Of a DNA stretch of 64,000 bases, positions 43,101 through 50,537 are shown in pieces. Source of the DNA: Prevotella sp. UBA3776. GTDB taxonomy: Bacteria; Bacteroidota; Bacteroidia; Bacteroidales; Bacteroidaceae. The number at the start of each line of letters is the position of its first letter. Position 1 is the stretch's first letter. Under the pieces are notes generated by a model. It did no database searches and was not told the DNA's origin. It saw nothing but the letters and a program-made list of their open reading frames with translations. The DNA lies in assembly GCA_002369515.1 (NCBI GenBank), contig DFFM01000041.1, forward strand, positions 5,901 through 69,900, in the 5' to 3' direction. The position numbers and the translations under genes were made by a program.

Positions 43101-45365
43101 GATGACGAAGTTGGGGTTGGCTCCTTCTTTCTTTTTGCCGTTCTTGTCAAGGTCTTTCTTGACGAATCCCAGGAATCCGGACACACTGAAATTGAATCCG
43201 AAGCTGTGGCCGGGCTTGGGCACGGCGAAGATGTCGTCAATGTCTTTGTAAATCCAGTTTTCGAGTTTCGCAGCAGTACCGTCGCTCACGACCGAAGCGT
43301 CTATGCCGTGCCATTTTTGGGTGGCGTTGGGGTCGTCGCCTTCCTGCATGTTCTCTTTCTTGAACTTGTCCCAGTTGGCCAGCTCCTTCTGCTCTTTGCG
43401 CAGGTCGCTGAACTTTTCGTCCTGTGGGTTGAAAGTGTAGCTCATCGAGCCTTTGAAGTTGAGGCATTTCTTCAAGATGCTGACATACCACGAGAAGTTG
43501 ATCTTCACTGAGTGTGGCGAGTTTTTGCCCAAGTCGGGCCCCCAGCTGTAGTTTGAAGGTATGCCAACGTCAAAGTTGGCGTCGCCATCGCCTCCACCAG
43601 CCTTGAGGGGGTCTTCTTCGCAGACTCCTCTGATGGTATTGTTGACGATCTCGTCGTTGGTTTCTTCAGAAGCCTTCTTGCGGTCGAAGTGGATGCGCTG
43701 GAACATGGGCAGACCCTCGTAGGTCTTGTCGTCTGCCATGAGGTGAAGTCGGCACTCCGTGTCGAGGGGCATACCTGTCAAATCGTAACTCACATCGTAG
43801 TAGTCGTAGGTGAAGATGGGAATGGTGACGGGAGCCGACGTGTTGGCATCCGAATGGTAGCGTTCCAGTTCGCTCCAAGTCTTCGAGTCATAGGCTACAA
43901 GGTCGGGCTTCTGTATGTTGTTCCCTCCACCCTTGCTTTTGGAGAATGTCATCACCAACTGTGCATGTTTGTCAATGGACCGCCCCTGCATCAGTTTTGG
44001 GGCTTCCTGGCCGGCATTGGCGTCGAAGTAAAGGGTGGTGGTGGCGGGCTGGCCCGAGAGGTCCACGTCCTCAAGGTCGCACAGCGCGTGGTCAACGCCC
44101 CTATAGACCACCACCTTCTTTGTGTCGCGCAGATTGTAGAAGTGCTGGTCGCTGATGGAAAAGTCTGCATATTTGGAGTTGCCCGGAATCATGGTGATTT
44201 CCGCGGTGCAGCGTTCCTCGTCAACGATGCCCGAGATGGGGTCGTAGGCTCCGGGATACTTGTAAATGGCGGGGAAGAATCCCTTGGAAAGTATTTCCAG
44301 ATAAACGGGGTTGCCCATTGTGATCACCTTGTGGGCCTCGCGGCTCTTGTCGTAGCCGTCGTACTTCACCTGGTTGTTTGGGATGTAGTTGCCGTTGGCA
44401 TCGACGCGAGCCACGTTGATTTTCTCGATTTGGGTGATGGGAATGCCGTTGCTGCGGCGCAGCTTGACGTAGAGTGTGTCGAAATTCTCAAACAGTCCGG
44501 TGCCTATCCAGTTGAAGTTCACCAGCTCGCGGTTGGCGTGGCGGTCCAGATGGAAGGAAGGCGTCAGCGTGAGGAAATTGAAGTCGGGGTCGGTGCCCGC
44601 ACCTGGATGGAGACGGCTTTTGTCTATGCGCAGTTTCTTCTGCTTGCTGCCTTTTTCGGCTGCTCCCGTGGTGAGGAACACGTCGGTCAGTTCTTTGTTT
44701 TCCGGAACATAGAAAGACTGGAAATTGTTTCTCTGAAGTTTCAGCGTGATCGTGTCTTCTTTCAGCAGTCCGTCATCGTCGGAGTAGCTGAGCACATAGT
44801 CCATGTTATAGACCTCACCGTCGGCCTGTCGCTTGGAGTCGAGCTGGAAGATGTACAGGTTTTGGTCGTTCCAGTCATGAACGTGATATTGGAAAGTCAG
44901 CGTGTCGGCCTTTTCACCGATTTTCCACACCCGTATTTTCACGGGGGCCTCCTGCAGGGGCATGTTGGCATAGAAATAGCGGCTCACGGTGATGTTGATC
45001 ACTTTGCCGCTGCCGTCGGTAGCCTCCACGCCATAGGCTTCGTTGTTCTCATTTCCGTCGTTGATGCGGAAACAGAGCAGCGAGTGGTCGCGCATTTTCC
45101 AGAACGCTTGCTGATGGGTAAGGTTTTTCATGTCTGGCGAACTGAACATTCGCATGATGGTGTTCGCCTCGGCCGCATTGGTGTAAATGTCGCCGTTTGG
45201 CATCACTGGGCGCCAATCGAGCTCTTTGGAATCTTCTATATTGGCCAAATCTGCCACGTCGGATGTGTTGTTGGCAAAATACAACTTGAAGTTCTGTGCA
45301 TGGCTGCCCGTTGAAAGAAGGAGCAGCACGAGCGAGAACAGAAGGTGAAGCTTATTTTTTTTCAT
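40152..45365 (-). CDS. Giant secreted protein of unknown function
   Basis: 1737 aa from MKKNKLHLLFSLVLLLLSTG (signal peptide at 45365); the frame is open further upstream but overlaps the small peptide gene. No family is recognised. Visible parts: a beta-rich N-terminal half; a glycine/aromatic-rich middle (about 820-960: FGFNFSVSGFLGFV, GLKVAAGFGYGTDY, GGMVLGIGILEAYASI) like amphipathic strands; a part with repeated measure-like strands (IAVLNTATGTTTSLSNKGL); a CARDB-like domain (PVEINVINTGTSTINHVTVSLNG, near 1430); and a C-terminal tail VRVFNSAGVAIY...HDVYVLSTGKDILKFKF fitting T9SS export. Confidence 0.8.
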   Translation of the reverse strand: MKKNKLHLLFSLVLLLLSTGSHAQNFKLYFANNTSDVADLANIEDSKELDWRPVMPNGDIYTNAAEANTIMRMFSSPDMKNLTHQQAFWKMRDHSLLCFRINDGNENNEAYGVEATDGSGKVINITVSRYFYANMPLQEAPVKIRVWKIGEKADTLTFQYHVHDWNDQNLYIFQLDSKRQADGEVYNMDYVLSYSDDDGLLKEDTITLKLQRNNFQSFYVPENKELTDVFLTTGAAEKGSKQKKLRIDKSRLHPGAGTDPDFNFLTLTPSFHLDRHANRELVNFNWIGTGLFENFDTLYVKLRRSNGIPITQIEKINVARVDANGNYIPNNQVKYDGYDKSREAHKVITMGNPVYLEILSKGFFPAIYKYPGAYDPISGIVDEERCTAEITMIPGNSKYADFSISDQHFYNLRDTKKVVVYRGVDHALCDLEDVDLSGQPATTTLYFDANAGQEAPKLMQGRSIDKHAQLVMTFSKSKGGGNNIQKPDLVAYDSKTWSELERYHSDANTSAPVTIPIFTYDYYDVSYDLTGMPLDTECRLHLMADDKTYEGLPMFQRIHFDRKKASEETNDEIVNNTIRGVCEEDPLKAGGGDGDANFDVGIPSNYSWGPDLGKNSPHSVKINFSWYVSILKKCLNFKGSMSYTFNPQDEKFSDLRKEQKELANWDKFKKENMQEGDDPNATQKWHGIDASVVSDGTAAKLENWIYKDIDDIFAVPKPGHSFGFNFSVSGFLGFVKKDLDKNGKKKEGANPNFVISEGGGKITYSYGLGIPNYIDVIAGKLGKPGEWISKYLSKFNLISATAVWSAGFDLDFSVKNWADKDVGYDVDGWGFLLTMTGKMKTGAAIELHTPPNPFLHLQAGVRAGLKVAAGFGYGTDYRSHHDFGGMVLGIGILEAYASIRSVLLTGQARAETHLGGRWLFPYADNRNPFHEKYPYWAPTAGAKNAFFETHNEELQGNALWTPEPNNFGPMKSPRYLRHSSRIRKAISNPEDTDFGKTIVTDVTSNANPHYLDENTIVYNDMGKASDYNDDNIAVLNTATGTTTSLSNKGLKASNHMRSKRGKHEIVVYEEMTRPVSESELNTDNDVEAATKLGQQQRIMANMRTEGGAWKNMVIAHNPGEVDAKPIVTMQDDGHAACVWQHGQIKTLNRADVADNEYYNTYLDGSLMLSIYNGKIWSAPIQIQKLDATHTIAQYDLMMRNDTVLVGTNITENLLDPEKRTRKFSYASVPLETKVVTRTSENIQPMRFFMNRVGEHAVIAMLYAKNDTLRDIYVKTLNMDGQGNGLAGNDLGANFCTPELVKIVCDRSANRLNDFAVLWTEMNNTAHGTEGSSKDTGKTRLMLNASRIALDPTMRITAPLTLGAETDELFMMDFDGFLDDQHIKVVYSLADTETDEAVIVQSERYFTNSFRYEVCFSRTSLLGSSTMPVEINVINTGTSTINHVTVSLNGHDYSIDNSYVPPMQSRNFVVEYPLDNFDGYLSTKVLVDYDNVFRASMHARRKNVSLLRQLKQTAPRRVVMENIEMRLIGQGIEDGVNIFTVELIDRSTRGLNPDNEVHVGVYAHPAYPVPLTDGAITVVRSSDFHSFGGVRKAYATIRAEGVVETTDAYLSAHIYDTKQAAGQNPLVNNASYSDNIHYVILQPSNDPTAINPVRFDEQKARLNIRITNEEGGVRISGLPVRQALSAEGEAEGTRVRVFNSAGVAIYSEPATAETIFVPLKQHDVYVLSTGKDILKFKF

Positions 45366-45450
45366 ATACTTATGATTGTTTTTTTTCTTGTTGCTAAAAA
45401 CTCGGACTTCTTCGTATTTGTTGATCTTCTCTGCATGAAAGCTCACACTT

Positions 45451-45642
45451 CTAGTCGTCCCACAAAGAACGTTGCTGGAGCCCGTCCTCCGTGTTGAATT
45501 CGCTTTCGCCGGCAAGCGCATCTTGCGTACCATCTTTGGGATTAAAGGGCATTGGCTCGCTGGGGCTGCCGTTCTGCATGGTGCATTCGCCGTCAATGGC
45601 CTTAGCCTTTGTTTGCGGCTGAAGGTAATTCTTCTTTTTCAT
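45451..45642 (-). CDS. Short peptide with YLxPxxK...DxEC signature (second copy)
   Basis: 63 aa, first gene of the operon with the two giant secreted proteins, 85 bp before the 1737-aa protein. Sequence starts MKKKNYLQPQTKAKAIDGEC, has a polar Gly/Glu-rich middle and ends RSLWDD. It shares spacing with the peptide behind the C10 peptidase: Y-L-x-P-x-x-K-x4-D-x-E-C, and S-[VL]-W-D-[DE] at the C-terminus. No signal peptide, no known family. An export helper, precursor or regulatory peptide are open possibilities. Confidence 0.65.
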   Translation of the reverse strand: MKKKNYLQPQTKAKAIDGECTMQNGSPSEPMPFNPKDGTQDALAGESEFNTEDGLQQRSLWDD

Positions 45643-45723
45643 TTTGTTTTTTAAGGAAATGGTTTGCCCAACTGTCTGAAACTGTTGTTGGTATCAAGTT
45701 GATGAATTGATATTTATCATTTG

Positions 45724-45754
45724 CAAAAATAGTATATTTGGAAATGTTTCACAA
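45724..45754 (-). promoter_or_regulatory. Promoter of the peptide-giant protein operon
   Basis: Minus strand TTG at 45754-45752, 20-bp spacer, TATTTTTG at 45731-45724, fitting -33/-7 of Bacteroidota. The start of transcription would be near 45717, leaving a leader of about 75 nt. Confidence 0.6.
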
Positions 45755-45783
45755 CTTTTTTTTGTTAAAATTAAACGGATTGT

Positions 45784-45840
45784 TCGGACAAATGCCATTT
45801 TTCCAGACAAGCAACGAAAAATGACCCGTTTTTTGTCCGA
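45784..45840. repeat. TCGGACAAA dyad
   Basis: TCGGACAAA (45784-45792) and TTTGTCCGA (45832-45840) are perfect 9-bp complements separated by 39 bp, just upstream of the promoter at 45724-45754. The core recurs at 3693 and 186/314. The intergenic stretch 45643-46165 otherwise holds the promoters and the repeat at 45970. Confidence 0.45.
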
Positions 45841-45969
45841 TAACCACCATCTTTCATTTGTTTTTTTTAATAGTTGCAAATAAAAATCGTGTGCGTACAT
45901 TATTTTTTAATTACGAGTCAGATGGAGAAACATCGGAAGCGGTAAATGCAACTCTGCGCATGGCGAAAA

Positions 45970-46033
45970 TGCTTCTCGACGATACGCTTGTTTTTTCTGG
46001 AAAAACCAGAGCTGTCTCCCGACGTTGTTCTCG
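45970..46033 (+). repeat. Three-unit ~21-bp phased repeat
   Basis: Units start at 45970 (TGCTTCTCGACGATACGC), 45991 (TTTTTTCTGGAAAA) and 46013 (TGTCTCCCGACGTTG), that is 21 and 22 bp apart. The pair TTTTTTCTGGAAAA followed 22 bp later by TGTCTYCCGACG is shared with the array at 54781. Confidence 0.65.
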
Positions 46034-46107
46034 CGGTTGATGGAAAAGGAAAACAGGGGCACGACGCGGCTGCCATTAAAGCTCGACGAAAAAAACATGC
46101 GGATATT

Positions 46108-46139
46108 TTTGGCATTTTCACGAAATTGCTTTATTTTTG
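46108..46139 (+). promoter_or_regulatory. Promoter of the acyl-CoA synthetase gene
   Basis: TTTG at 46108-46111, 20-bp spacer, TATTTTTG at 46132-46139: a full match to -33/-7. The start codon is 27 bp further at 46166. Confidence 0.75.
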
Positions 46140-46165
46140 CAGATTATAACAAAACAAAAGGGCTT

Positions 46166-47974
46166 ATGCAGAATAATTGTCATCTCTCGGTGCTTGTTCA
46201 CAAACAGGCTGAGACGTACGGTGAGAAAACGGTGCTGAACTATCGCGACTTCGGCAGCCTGAAGTGGAAGACCGCCTCGTGGAACGAGTTTTCACAGAAA
46301 GTCCGGCAGGTGTCCAACGCGCTGCTCAACCTTGGCGTGAAGGTTCAGGAGAATGTGGGCGTATTCGCGCAGAACACCGTCCAGGGGCTGTTTGTCGATT
46401 TCGGTGCGTGGGGTGTACGTGCAGTCACCATTCCCTTCTACGCCACTAGCAGTGAGCAGCAGATTCAGTACATGATAGGTGACGCTCAGATACGTTTCCT
46501 CTTCGTGGGCGAGCAAGAGCAGTACGACAAGGCGCACCGCATATTCCCGTTGTGCCCCACGCTGGAGCGCATCATCGTGTTTGATGCCAGTGTGCGCATC
46601 AATGCCCACGACCCGAACACCATCTTCTTCGACGACTTCATGAAGCTGGGCGAAGGTTTTCCGCGCCAGTCGGAGCTGGAAGAACTCTATCGGCAGGCCT
46701 CTATGGACGACTTGGCCAACATCCTCTACACCAGCGGCACTACGGGCGACTCGAAGGGAGTGATGCTCACTTACGGACAGTATCATGCAGCCTTCGAGGC
46801 CAACGGCAAGTGCGTACCCGTGACCGAGAAGGACCGCATCATGAATTTCCTGCCCTTCACCCATATCTTTGAGCGCGGATGGACCATTCTGTGCCTCACC
46901 GTGGGGGCTGAACTCATCGTGAACACTTATCCCCGTGAGGTGCAGCAGTCGATGCGCGAGACTCACCCCACGTGCATGAGCTCGGTGCCCAGGTTTTGGG
47001 AGAAAGTGCTGGTGGGCGTCAGGGAGAAGATTGAAAATTCGAACGCTGTGGAGCGCAAATTGATGAACAAGGCGCTGGCTGTAGGCCGCAAACACAACAT
47101 AGAGTACCTGAGCCGTGGCAAACGGCCGCCGCTGCCGCTGCATCTGGAATACAAGATGTACGACAAGACGCTCTTCAGCCTTGTGCGCAAACAACTCGGA
47201 CTGGAGAACGCCCACTTCTTCCCCACTGCCGGCGCAGCCGTGTCGGCCGAGGTGGAGGAGTTCATCCACTCGTTGGGCATCAACATGATAGTGGGCTACG
47301 GGCTGACCGAAAGCCTGGCCACCGTCAGCTGCGACCATCTGGGCGAACCGTTCACCGTGGGGTCGGTGGGCCGTCCCATTGAAGGCATCGAGATAAAGAT
47401 TGGCGAGGACGACGAGGTGCTGCTCAAAGGCCCGACCATCACGCGCGGCTACTACAACCGGCCAGCCCTGAATGAGCAGGCTTTCGATGCCGAAGGCTTC
47501 TTCCACACCGGCGATGCGGGCTACATGAGCAACGGCGAGCTGTTCCTCAAGGAACGCATCAAGGACTTGTTCAAGACTTCCAACGGCAAGTACATTGCGC
47601 CCCAGATGATAGAGTCGAAGTTGCTTGTTGACAAGTTCATCGAGCAGATTTCCATCATTGCCGACGAGCGCAAGTTCGTATCGGCACTCATCGTGCCCGC
47701 CTATGCGGAACTGGAGGACTATGCCAAGGAGAACAACATCGTCTTCAGCAGCCGCGAGGAACTCTGCCAGAACAAACAGGTCAACCAAATGATAAAAGAG
47801 CGCATCGACACACTGCAGCAACAGTTGGCCAGCTACGAGCAGATAAAGCGTTTCACCCTGCTCCCCCATCCGTTCACCATGGAGTCGGGAGAGTTGACCA
47901 ACACGCTGAAAATCCGTCGTCGTGTGCTCAACGTGAACTACAAGGACGTGATCGACAAGATGTACGAAGAATAA
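46166..47974 (+). CDS. Long-chain fatty acid--CoA ligase
   Basis: 602 aa from ATG 46166, chosen because the promoter lies inside the upstream extension of the frame. ANL superfamily: ILYTSGTTGDSKGVMLTYGQ (A3, near 190) is the phosphate loop. NFLPFTHIFERGW (A4), VGYGLTESLATVSCDH (A5, near 380) and FFHTGDAGYMSNGELFLKERIKDLFKTSNGKYI (A7/A8, in parts) complete the adenylation core. It activates fatty acids as acyl-AMP then acyl-CoA at the inner membrane. Substrate chain length cannot be read from sequence. Transcribed with prfB possible (91-bp gap). Confidence 0.93.
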   Translation: MQNNCHLSVLVHKQAETYGEKTVLNYRDFGSLKWKTASWNEFSQKVRQVSNALLNLGVKVQENVGVFAQNTVQGLFVDFGAWGVRAVTIPFYATSSEQQIQYMIGDAQIRFLFVGEQEQYDKAHRIFPLCPTLERIIVFDASVRINAHDPNTIFFDDFMKLGEGFPRQSELEELYRQASMDDLANILYTSGTTGDSKGVMLTYGQYHAAFEANGKCVPVTEKDRIMNFLPFTHIFERGWTILCLTVGAELIVNTYPREVQQSMRETHPTCMSSVPRFWEKVLVGVREKIENSNAVERKLMNKALAVGRKHNIEYLSRGKRPPLPLHLEYKMYDKTLFSLVRKQLGLENAHFFPTAGAAVSAEVEEFIHSLGINMIVGYGLTESLATVSCDHLGEPFTVGSVGRPIEGIEIKIGEDDEVLLKGPTITRGYYNRPALNEQAFDAEGFFHTGDAGYMSNGELFLKERIKDLFKTSNGKYIAPQMIESKLLVDKFIEQISIIADERKFVSALIVPAYAELEDYAKENNIVFSSREELCQNKQVNQMIKERIDTLQQQLASYEQIKRFTLLPHPFTMESGELTNTLKIRRRVLNVNYKDVIDKMYEE

Positions 47975-48065
47975 GGGTGGATGGCTGAGACACCGGAGCA
48001 TCTGGTACATTTCAATGGCTGTAAGTCCCTGGATGTTCATAAATGAGATATTACTGAAAAAGATA

Positions 48066-49187
48066 ATGATTACCCAAGACCAACTGAAAAACGTGATGGA
48101 ACGTGCCGATGCACTCCATCATTATCTGGATATAGACCGCAAGCAGATAGAGTTTGAAGAAGAACAGCTGCGCACACAGGCACCCGACTTCTGGGAGGAT
48201 CCGAAGCGGGCGCAGGAGCAGATGAAGAAAGTGAAGGACATACAGAAGTGGATCGACGGCTACAAAAATGTGCGTACGCTCGCCGACGAGTTGCAGCTGG
48301 CTTTCGACTTCTACCACGACGACATGGTGACCGAGCAGGAGGTGGACGACGACTACCAAAAGGCTCTCGCCGCCATTGAGGATCTGGAACTGAAGAACAT
48401 GCTCCGCCAGAAGGAAGACCCCATGGACTGTGTGCTCAAGATTAACTCGGGAGCAGGAGGCACCGAGAGCCAGGACTGGGCACAGATGCTCATGCGCATG
48501 TACACCCGCTGGGCTGAGGCCCACGGCCACAAGGTGACGGTGAGCAACCTTCAGGACGGCGATGAGGCAGGCATTAAGAGCGTCACCATGGAAATAGAGG
48601 GCGGCGAATATGCCTACGGCTATCTGAAGAGCGAGAATGGCGTTCACCGCCTGGTGCGCGTGAGCCCCTTCAACGCCCAGGGCAAGCGTATGACTTCGTT
48701 TGCGTCGGTGTTCGTGTCGCCCCTTGTAGATGACACCATCGAGGTGTACGTCGATCCGGCCAAACTCTCATGGGACACGTTCCGTAGCAGTGGTGCCGGC
48801 GGCCAGAATGTGAACAAGGTGGAGTCGGGAGTTCGACTGCGCTATTGGTACACCGACCCCGACACGGGCGAGGAGGAGGAAATCCTCATCGAAAACACCG
48901 AAACGCGCGACCAACCCAAGAACAAAGAGCGCGCCATGACCCTGCTGAAGTCGCAACTCTACGACCGCGCCATGAAGAAACGTCTGGAGGCTCAGGCCAA
49001 GATAGAGGCTGGGAAGAAGAAAATAGAGTGGGGGAGCCAGATACGCAGTTACGTGTTCGACGACCGTCGTGTCAAGGACCACCGCACCAACTACCAAACC
49101 AGCGACGTGGACGGCGTGATGGACGGCAAAATCGACGGTTTCATCAAGGCCTACCTCATGGAGTTCCCTGTCACCGACGAAGAGTGA
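48066..49187 (+). CDS. prfB: Peptide chain release factor 2
   Basis: Recognises UGA and UAA and releases the nascent chain. 373 aa from ATG 48066. The RF2 tripeptide SPF is in VRVSPFNAQGKRM near 200, and the catalytic GGQ in GAGGQNVNKVESGVRL near 245. The usual programmed +1 frameshift region after the first helix (E. coli LRGYL then UGA) reads here LHHYLDIDRK in one uninterrupted frame, so this gene has lost or never had the autoregulatory UGA. The start is weakly defined; an upstream in-frame ATG at 48015 lacks conservation. Confidence 0.95.
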   Translation: MITQDQLKNVMERADALHHYLDIDRKQIEFEEEQLRTQAPDFWEDPKRAQEQMKKVKDIQKWIDGYKNVRTLADELQLAFDFYHDDMVTEQEVDDDYQKALAAIEDLELKNMLRQKEDPMDCVLKINSGAGGTESQDWAQMLMRMYTRWAEAHGHKVTVSNLQDGDEAGIKSVTMEIEGGEYAYGYLKSENGVHRLVRVSPFNAQGKRMTSFASVFVSPLVDDTIEVYVDPAKLSWDTFRSSGAGGQNVNKVESGVRLRYWYTDPDTGEEEEILIENTETRDQPKNKERAMTLLKSQLYDRAMKKRLEAQAKIEAGKKKIEWGSQIRSYVFDDRRVKDHRTNYQTSDVDGVMDGKIDGFIKAYLMEFPVTDEE

Positions 49188-49274
49188 CACCCTCAATCTG
49201 CTCCTCCCCAAAGGGGGCGTGGCGGCAGATTTGAAAAGGAGAAAAACAACGATAACTAAAAACAAATAAGTATT

Positions 49275-49412
49275 ATGAGCAAGAAAAAAGTAAATGCAAA
49301 GCGCGAAGCTTTCAAAAAGAAACAGGAACAGCAAGGACAGCGGGTGGTGAATTGGATCTTTGGAGTCCTCATTGCCCTCGGTGTGATCTACGCCATCTAT
49401 CTTTGCCTGTAA
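49275..49412 (+). CDS. 45-aa single-pass membrane protein
   Basis: ATG 49275 to TAA 49412. The product starts MSKKKVNAKREAFKKKQEQQ (very basic, helical) and ends with one transmembrane segment VVNWIFGVLIALGVIYAIYL. Short basic-plus-TM proteins of this type follow prfB in some Bacteroidales, but I know no function. It is flanked by 87-bp and 34-bp gaps and is likely cotranscribed with prfB and the CYTH gene. Confidence 0.7.
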   Translation: MSKKKVNAKREAFKKKQEQQGQRVVNWIFGVLIALGVIYAIYLCL

Positions 49413-49446
49413 ACGGCTAACCAATCAACCGTAAAAACACATCACT

Positions 49447-49980
49447 ATGAGTGGACTTGAGATTGAACGAAAGTTCCTGGTAAAAAAAGGCGACGCGTAT
49501 CAACGCGCCGCCTTTTCAAGTAGCCGCATAAAGCAGGGCTACATTCCGTGTGACAATGCAACTGTGCGCATCCGCTTGCGGCAGCAGGACGCAGGGGAAT
49601 CTCTCCGAACCACCGGGGGGCAAGCCTTTCTGACCATCAAGGGAAAGAGCCTTGACGGAGGCCTGTCGCGCTATGAGTTCGAGAAAGAAATCACCATCGA
49701 CGAAGCCGAGCATCTGCTGAGGCTCTGCCGTGGCGGGGTGATAGACAAGCGCCGCTACCTGGTGCGTAGCGGGCGGCATGTGTTCGAGGTCGATGAGTTC
49801 TATGGCGACAACGAGGGGCTTGTCATGGCCGAGGTGGAACTGAACAGCGAAGACGAACCCTACGAAAAGCCCGATTTCATCGGGCCAGAAGTGACGGGCG
49901 ACCACCGCTTCTACAACAAGCAAATGCTGAGAAATCCGTTTAAACTTTGGCGAGACACTTTGCCAGAAGCATACAGGTAA
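49447..49980 (+). CDS. CYTH domain protein (triphosphate tunnel metalloenzyme)
   Basis: 177 aa. Starts MSGLEIERKFLVKKGD, with the EIERKFLV signature of CYTH/TTM proteins. Later IRLRQQD, FLTIKGKSLDGGLSRYEFEKEI and VFEVDEFYGDNEGLVMAEVEL supply the alternating Arg/Lys and Glu residues lining the tunnel. Relatives hydrolyse inorganic triphosphate or organic triphosphates; the substrate here is not known. Its 3' end overlaps the convergent VanZ-like gene by 41 bp. Confidence 0.9.
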   Translation: MSGLEIERKFLVKKGDAYQRAAFSSSRIKQGYIPCDNATVRIRLRQQDAGESLRTTGGQAFLTIKGKSLDGGLSRYEFEKEITIDEAEHLLRLCRGGVIDKRRYLVRSGRHVFEVDEFYGDNEGLVMAEVELNSEDEPYEKPDFIGPEVTGDHRFYNKQMLRNPFKLWRDTLPEAYR

Positions 49981-50374
49981 GCGCACCTAGGGTGGCACCC
50001 GTGCCGTTGGCCAGAAAATCGAGCCATTCGCCACTGCGGTTGCCCGCCGTCAGGTAAGCCTGCGCCAATTCTATCAGTCCGCCCATCAGCAGCGGAGCCA
50101 GCCAGCCGCCGAGCAACAGCTTTCGGAGGCTGGTTGTTTTTTGTCCGTTGGCGGACGGGCGGTGGCTGCGCATGTACTCCCACCAAATGAGACTCACCAG
50201 GACCAAATACATGGCCATGTGAACCCATTTGTCGAAGAACGACACGTCGCTCAACGGCGTCTCGGGCACCGGCATCAGGCATGCCACCCAAATGGCTGCT
50301 GTCAGCAGGCACGACAGTGGGTAGCGCTTGACCTTGGCCAAGAGCCATCGCATCGAAAAAAAACCGTCTTTCAT
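49940..50374 (-). CDS. VanZ-like membrane protein
   Basis: 144 aa from MKDGFF at 50374 (an upstream ATG at 50401 would be almost at the transcription start set by TATCTTTG at 50417-50410). Four hydrophobic helices: PLSCLLTAAIWVACLMPVPE, FFDKWVHMAMYLVLVSLIWW, LLLGGWLAPLLMGGLIELAQAYL and LANGTGATLGALTCMLLAK. DKxxHxxxY-type motif in FDKWVHMAMY and the E-x-x-Q in IELAQAYL are VanZ family features. Family role is poorly known; teicoplanin resistance is described only for the VanZ of VanA operons. Confidence 0.8.
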   Translation of the reverse strand: MKDGFFSMRWLLAKVKRYPLSCLLTAAIWVACLMPVPETPLSDVSFFDKWVHMAMYLVLVSLIWWEYMRSHRPSANGQKTTSLRKLLLGGWLAPLLMGGLIELAQAYLTAGNRSGEWLDFLANGTGATLGALTCMLLAKCLAKV

Positions 50375-50409
50375 TTCCGTTTCTTCTGTCTTTTCTGTCA
50401 TTTCGGGTG

Positions 50410-50417
50410 CAAAGATA
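50410..50417 (-). promoter_or_regulatory. -7 box of the VanZ-like gene
   Basis: Minus strand TATCTTTG (TAnnTTTG). It supports the start at 50374, 35 bp downstream. Confidence 0.5.
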
Positions 50418-50502
50418 GTGCAAAACGAGGGATTGACTTCCACGAATGTCGATATTTTTCATTTTTCCTGATGAATTCGCATTTTTTCTGCCATTATTTT
50501 TA

Positions 50503-50510
50503 TATTTTTG
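50503..50510 (+). promoter_or_regulatory. -7 box before the first symporter gene
   Basis: TATTTTTG, 27 bp before ATG 50538; -33 not clear. Confidence 0.5.
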
Positions 50511-50537
50511 CACCGAAAATCTTCTTATTCATATTTT

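Noticed and set aside
45365..45596. 77-codon N-terminal extension of the 1737-aa protein
   Set aside because: It lies antisense-like across the small peptide gene in another frame and precedes a perfect signal peptide at 45365.
45694..45900. 68-codon minus-strand frame upstream of the small peptide
   Set aside because: Covers the promoter and dyad, AT-rich, no conserved sequence.
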